From contig RFKI01000286.1 in the NCBI GenBank assembly GCA_003694355.1, forward strand, positions 1-8,005: DNA of 8,005 nt. The letters run 5' to 3'. Positions 5,669 through 8,005 of the stretch are shown here, piece by piece. Origin of the DNA: Bdellovibrio sp. Lineage in GTDB: Bacteria; Bdellovibrionota; Bdellovibrionia; Bdellovibrionales; UBA1609. Numbering within the stretch: the first letter of the stretch is position 1; every line of letters begins with the position of its first letter. Under the pieces are notes generated by a model. The model saw nothing but the letters and a program-made list of their open reading frames with translations. It was not told the DNA's origin and did not search any database. The position numbers and the translations under genes were made by a program.

Positions 5669-6456
5669 GACGAATGAATATCTGAGTTTTCAAAATATTG
5701 AGTGAGTTTGGAACGCAAACGGGCAATCGCTTGAGCGTGAAGCTGAGAGACCCGGCTTTCTGTAACCCTTAAGACTTTCCCTATTTCTTTTAAATTCAAA
5801 TCCTCATAATAATATAAAGAGAGAACAAGACGTTGCCTTTCTGGAAGTGATTCAATAGCCTGAGTAACAACTTTTTTAATAGCCTTTAACTTTAACTGAT
5901 TAAACGGATTGTTGATCTTACAGCCATCTAGAATATTTAAAATTGACTTTTTATCTACATTACTAAATGTACTTTGTTCATCAATGGAAAGGACACTAAC
6001 AGGACGCACTTGGTTCACCAAGTCATGAAACTCATCCAAAGACAAATTCAAACGCTCTGCAATTTCTTCTTCACTAGGAGACCGACCCAATTCCGCTTCC
6101 AGTTGTATCATAGTTCTATCTAACATCTTAGCCTTATCCCGAACAGACCGAGGCACCCAATCCTGAGCTCTTAATTCATCCAAAATAGAACCACGAATTC
6201 TAAATTCTGCATAAGTTTTAAACTTATTATCTCTTGTTGGATCATATTTTTCTATTGCGTCCATAAGGCCAATGACTCCACTGGAAATAAGATCATCAAG
6301 TTCAATGTGAGCTGGAAGCCGAATAGCAATTTTCTGCGCTATGAACTTGATCAGTGGAGCATATTCCATAATCAACTTATCTTTTTGTTGAGCTGTTAAT
6401 TTATTAGGTTCTTCTTTATATTTTCTCAACAAGGAATTATTCCTTTTATCTGACAT
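5665..6456 (-). CDS. fliA: Flagellar sigma factor FliA (sigma-28)
   Basis: The protein has 263 aa, slightly longer than E. coli FliA (239). It directs RNA polymerase to late flagellar and chemotaxis promoters. Region 2 spans about 32-108 (EYAPLIKFIAQKIAIRLP, LDDLISSGVIGLMDAIEKYD, TYAEFRIRGSILDELRAQDW, VPRSVRDKAK), which is diagnostic of the FliA/WhiG group. Region 3 is at about 111-150 (AELGRSPSEEEIAERL) and region 4 at about 200-250 (LPERQRLVLSLYYYEDLNLKEIG, then VTESRVSQLHAQAIARLR). The linker at about 155-190 is longer and more polar than in E. coli. The ATG at 6456 has AGAGGGGAT about 9 nt upstream. It lies 64 nt after flhG in the usual flhF-flhG-fliA order. No flgM anti-sigma gene is visible in the window. 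Confidence 0.96.
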   Translation of the reverse strand: MSDKRNNSLLRKYKEEPNKLTAQQKDKLIMEYAPLIKFIAQKIAIRLPAHIELDDLISSGVIGLMDAIEKYDPTRDNKFKTYAEFRIRGSILDELRAQDWVPRSVRDKAKMLDRTMIQLEAELGRSPSEEEIAERLNLSLDEFHDLVNQVRPVSVLSIDEQSTFSNVDKKSILNILDGCKINNPFNQLKLKAIKKVVTQAIESLPERQRLVLSLYYYEDLNLKEIGKVLRVTESRVSQLHAQAIARLRSKLTQYFENSDIHSS

Positions 6457-6479
6457 ATAAATGATCCCCTCTTTCTTTT

Positions 6480-6506
6480 ATTTTACCAAAACCCTTATCT
6501 TTTCAA
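6480..6506 (-). promoter_or_regulatory. Weak candidate internal promoter before fliA
   Basis: TTGAAA (6506-6501) and TAAAAT (6485-6480) each match 5/6 of the sigma-70 consensus, but the spacing is only 15 nt. A start near 6473 would leave a short leader to the fliA ATG at 6456. The 64-nt flhG-fliA gap is otherwise featureless and holds no terminator. Confidence 0.22.
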
Positions 6507-6520
6507 AAGTCCATATTCTT

Positions 6521-7351
6521 CTAAACTGCACCAATTATCTGCTGCCAAAAAAACTGTATTCCACCTTTAATATGTTCTGGACAATAAGCCCCTCGTAAAC
6601 TGTCTGATAACTGAGAGAACGCTAAACTGGACGGAGAACGAGGATGAGTTTCCACAACCAATTGTTGCAACTTTGTTGCACTTCTTAAATTTCCATCTAT
6701 TGGGATAAAGCCTTTATAATCCAAACTAACAACTAAAAAACGAGAAACCACATCACTGAGTCTTCTAAAGATCATCAGAGCTTCACTTTCATTTCTCACC
6801 ATATTACAGATGATAGAAAATCGACTCTCTCTATAACGAGCATTTAACACCTTTATTAGAGCATAAGCATCTGCCAAACTGGATGGATCAGGAGTCAAAA
6901 CCACTAAAATTTCTTGGGCTGCAGAATTAAAATATAAAACATCATCATCTATGCCTGGGGCTGTATCAATTAACATCCAGTGATATTTCCCATCCAATTG
7001 ACTCACTTGATCTAAAAGAAGATGCTTTTGAATCAAAGGAATCTGAGTTAAACCATATATTCCAGAACCTCCAGGAATTAAGGATATATTAGGGGCGACT
7101 TTAACCAAGATGTCACTTAAAGCTTTCTGGCCATTTAAAACATCTTCCAAAGTATAGCGTGGTCGAACCTGGAATAGAATATCCAAATTGGCCATTCCCA
7201 AGTCCCCATCTAACAGCAATACTTGCTCTCCCCTTTGAGCCAAACTCAAAGCCAGATTAGCTACTATAGTGCTTTTACCAACTCCACCCTTCCCTGATGT
7301 GATACTTAAAGTTTGTGTTGGCTGTCTAAAAAGCTGTTGCACTGATCCCAT
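6521..7351 (-). CDS. flhG: FlhG (FleN/YlxH/MinD2) flagellar number ATPase
   Basis: This MinD/ParA-type ATPase limits flagellar number and acts with FlhF at the cell pole. The protein has 276 aa. The deviant Walker A is GKGGVGKST (20-28) with signature Lys21, the Walker A' region is LLLDGDLGMANLD (46-57), and Walker B is LIDTAPG (127-133). TPDPSSLADAYALIK (153-167) is typical of FlhG rather than MinD. The C-terminus (GGIQFFWQQIIGAV) can form an amphipathic membrane-targeting helix. The N-terminal extension before the ATPase is only about 15 residues (VQQLFRQPTQT) and lacks a recognisable DQAxxLR FlhF-activating motif. An in-frame TAA lies five codons before the ATG, so the start cannot be further upstream. 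AAAGGAAG precedes the ATG, and the gene overlaps the end of flhF by 26 nt, which implies coupling. Confidence 0.95.
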   Translation of the reverse strand: MGSVQQLFRQPTQTLSITSGKGGVGKSTIVANLALSLAQRGEQVLLLDGDLGMANLDILFQVRPRYTLEDVLNGQKALSDILVKVAPNISLIPGGSGIYGLTQIPLIQKHLLLDQVSQLDGKYHWMLIDTAPGIDDDVLYFNSAAQEILVVLTPDPSSLADAYALIKVLNARYRESRFSIICNMVRNESEALMIFRRLSDVVSRFLVVSLDYKGFIPIDGNLRSATKLQQLVVETHPRSPSSLAFSQLSDSLRGAYCPEHIKGGIQFFWQQIIGAV

Positions 7352-8003
7352 GTGACTTCCTTTCTGTTAGTTTGAAAATAAGATCTACAACCCTTTCCTT
7401 AGTGGCTGGTTCATAGTCTTCTGGAACTTTGGATCCAGTTCCAAAAGAATGCAGAGGAACCCCAAATTCCTTTTGAAAATTATAAAGCAATCCAAAATGA
7501 TGAGCTTCATCCAGATGAGTAAAAATCACATCATGAAAACCTATTTGTTGAAAGCGTCGAGCCACTTCAAAAGCTTCTTGATCTTTAGATAAAATAGATT
7601 GGACATAGTGCACTGACTTAGAAGCAAACGGAGGAATAAACCGAAATAACAGATCGACTTCAGACGGAGTCTTTAAACTTTTACCTGGCAGATCCACTAA
7701 GACACGATCATAGTGCTTTAGTTTTTGCTCCAAAGCAGACCATTGAGAAGCGGACTTAATACAAGCAAAAGGGACATTTAATATTTGAGAAAAAATCTTA
7801 AGCTGCTCAGAAGCCCCCACTTTGTAGGTATCACAACTAACTATGGCGATTTTCTTCTTTTCTTTAATCACAAGATGACTTGCCAATTTCACTAAAGATG
7901 AACTCTTCCCTTGTCCAGTAATGCCAACGAATACATGATAACGGCCCTTGGACCAGTCCGAAACCACTTTTATGTTCTGTAAGAAATACTTTACCACCCA
8001 AGC
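7326..8003 (-). CDS. flhF: FlhF, SRP-type GTPase (C-terminal part, start outside window)
   Basis: This is the last 225 codons of the polar flagellar placement GTPase, a relative of Ffh and FtsY that recruits early flagellar parts to the pole. The frame is open to the window edge (AWVVK before the P-loop). The GTG at 7997 is internal, so the B and N domains lie beyond 8005. Visible G motifs are G1 GITGQGKSSSLVKLA, G2 DTYKVGASEQLK, G3 DLPGK, G4 THLDE and G5 region GTGSKVPEDYEPA. The G2 and G5 contexts identify FlhF. G3 (normally DTAGR) and G4 (normally TKLDE) are altered, so nucleotide binding or hydrolysis may differ. It ends with TAG inside the start of flhG. flhA is the usual upstream gene, but it is not visible. 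Confidence 0.93.
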   Translation of the reverse strand, partial: AWVVKYFLQNIKVVSDWSKGRYHVFVGITGQGKSSSLVKLASHLVIKEKKKIAIVSCDTYKVGASEQLKIFSQILNVPFACIKSASQWSALEQKLKHYDRVLVDLPGKSLKTPSEVDLLFRFIPPFASKSVHYVQSILSKDQEAFEVARRFQQIGFHDVIFTHLDEAHHFGLLYNFQKEFGVPLHSFGTGSKVPEDYEPATKERVVDLIFKLTERKSHGISATAF

Positions 8004-8005
8004 TA

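Noticed and set aside
7995..7997. GTG as the start of flhF
   Set aside because: The frame continues upstream to the window edge, and FlhF proteins have a long region before the P-loop, so this codon is internal.

Overview
The window looks like chromosomal DNA from a motile, Gram-negative, AT-rich bacterium. The gene set (flhF-flhG-fliA, an RpoH-type sigma factor, bacterial-type AspRS) and one small membrane protein whose Cys-rich ectodomain resembles pilin-like proteins of Bdellovibrio relatives suggest the Bdellovibrionota or another former deltaproteobacterial lineage. That placement is inference. I see no insertion sequence, phage gene, CRISPR array, rRNA or tRNA.

Left part (1-2256, minus strand): a tight run of three envelope genes of unknown function. 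In order of transcription these are a two-TM HAMP-only protein, a single-pass protein with a six-Cys pilin-like ectodomain, and an exported protein with a Lys/Ser/His-rich linker, an Ig-like segment and a beta-rich C-terminal part that runs off the window at base 1. The last gene is open from 1192 to the edge. A 235-bp gap (2257-2491) with nested inverted repeats and weak promoter candidates separates the run from aspS.

Middle (2492-5668): aspS (minus) is divergent from a small PHA_gran_rgn-like gene and an rpoH-type sigma gene (plus), which are separated by 2 nt. The divergent spacer holds a good -35/-10 pair for aspS, a sigma-32-like element facing rpoH, and a 13-codon leader ORF with a strong Shine-Dalgarno. 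AspRS carries the His and Gly that mark non-discriminating enzymes.

Right part (5665-8005, minus strand): a flagellar control operon flhF (partial, cut by the window end), flhG and fliA. FlhF and FlhG set polar flagellar position and number, and FliA transcribes late flagellar genes. fliA ends tail-to-tail with rpoH inside one TTAA palindrome that supplies both stop codons, so two alternative sigma factor genes converge with no spacer. FlhF has degenerate G3 and G4 motifs, and FlhG lacks a recognisable N-terminal FlhF-activating motif, so the pair may have an altered GTPase cycle.
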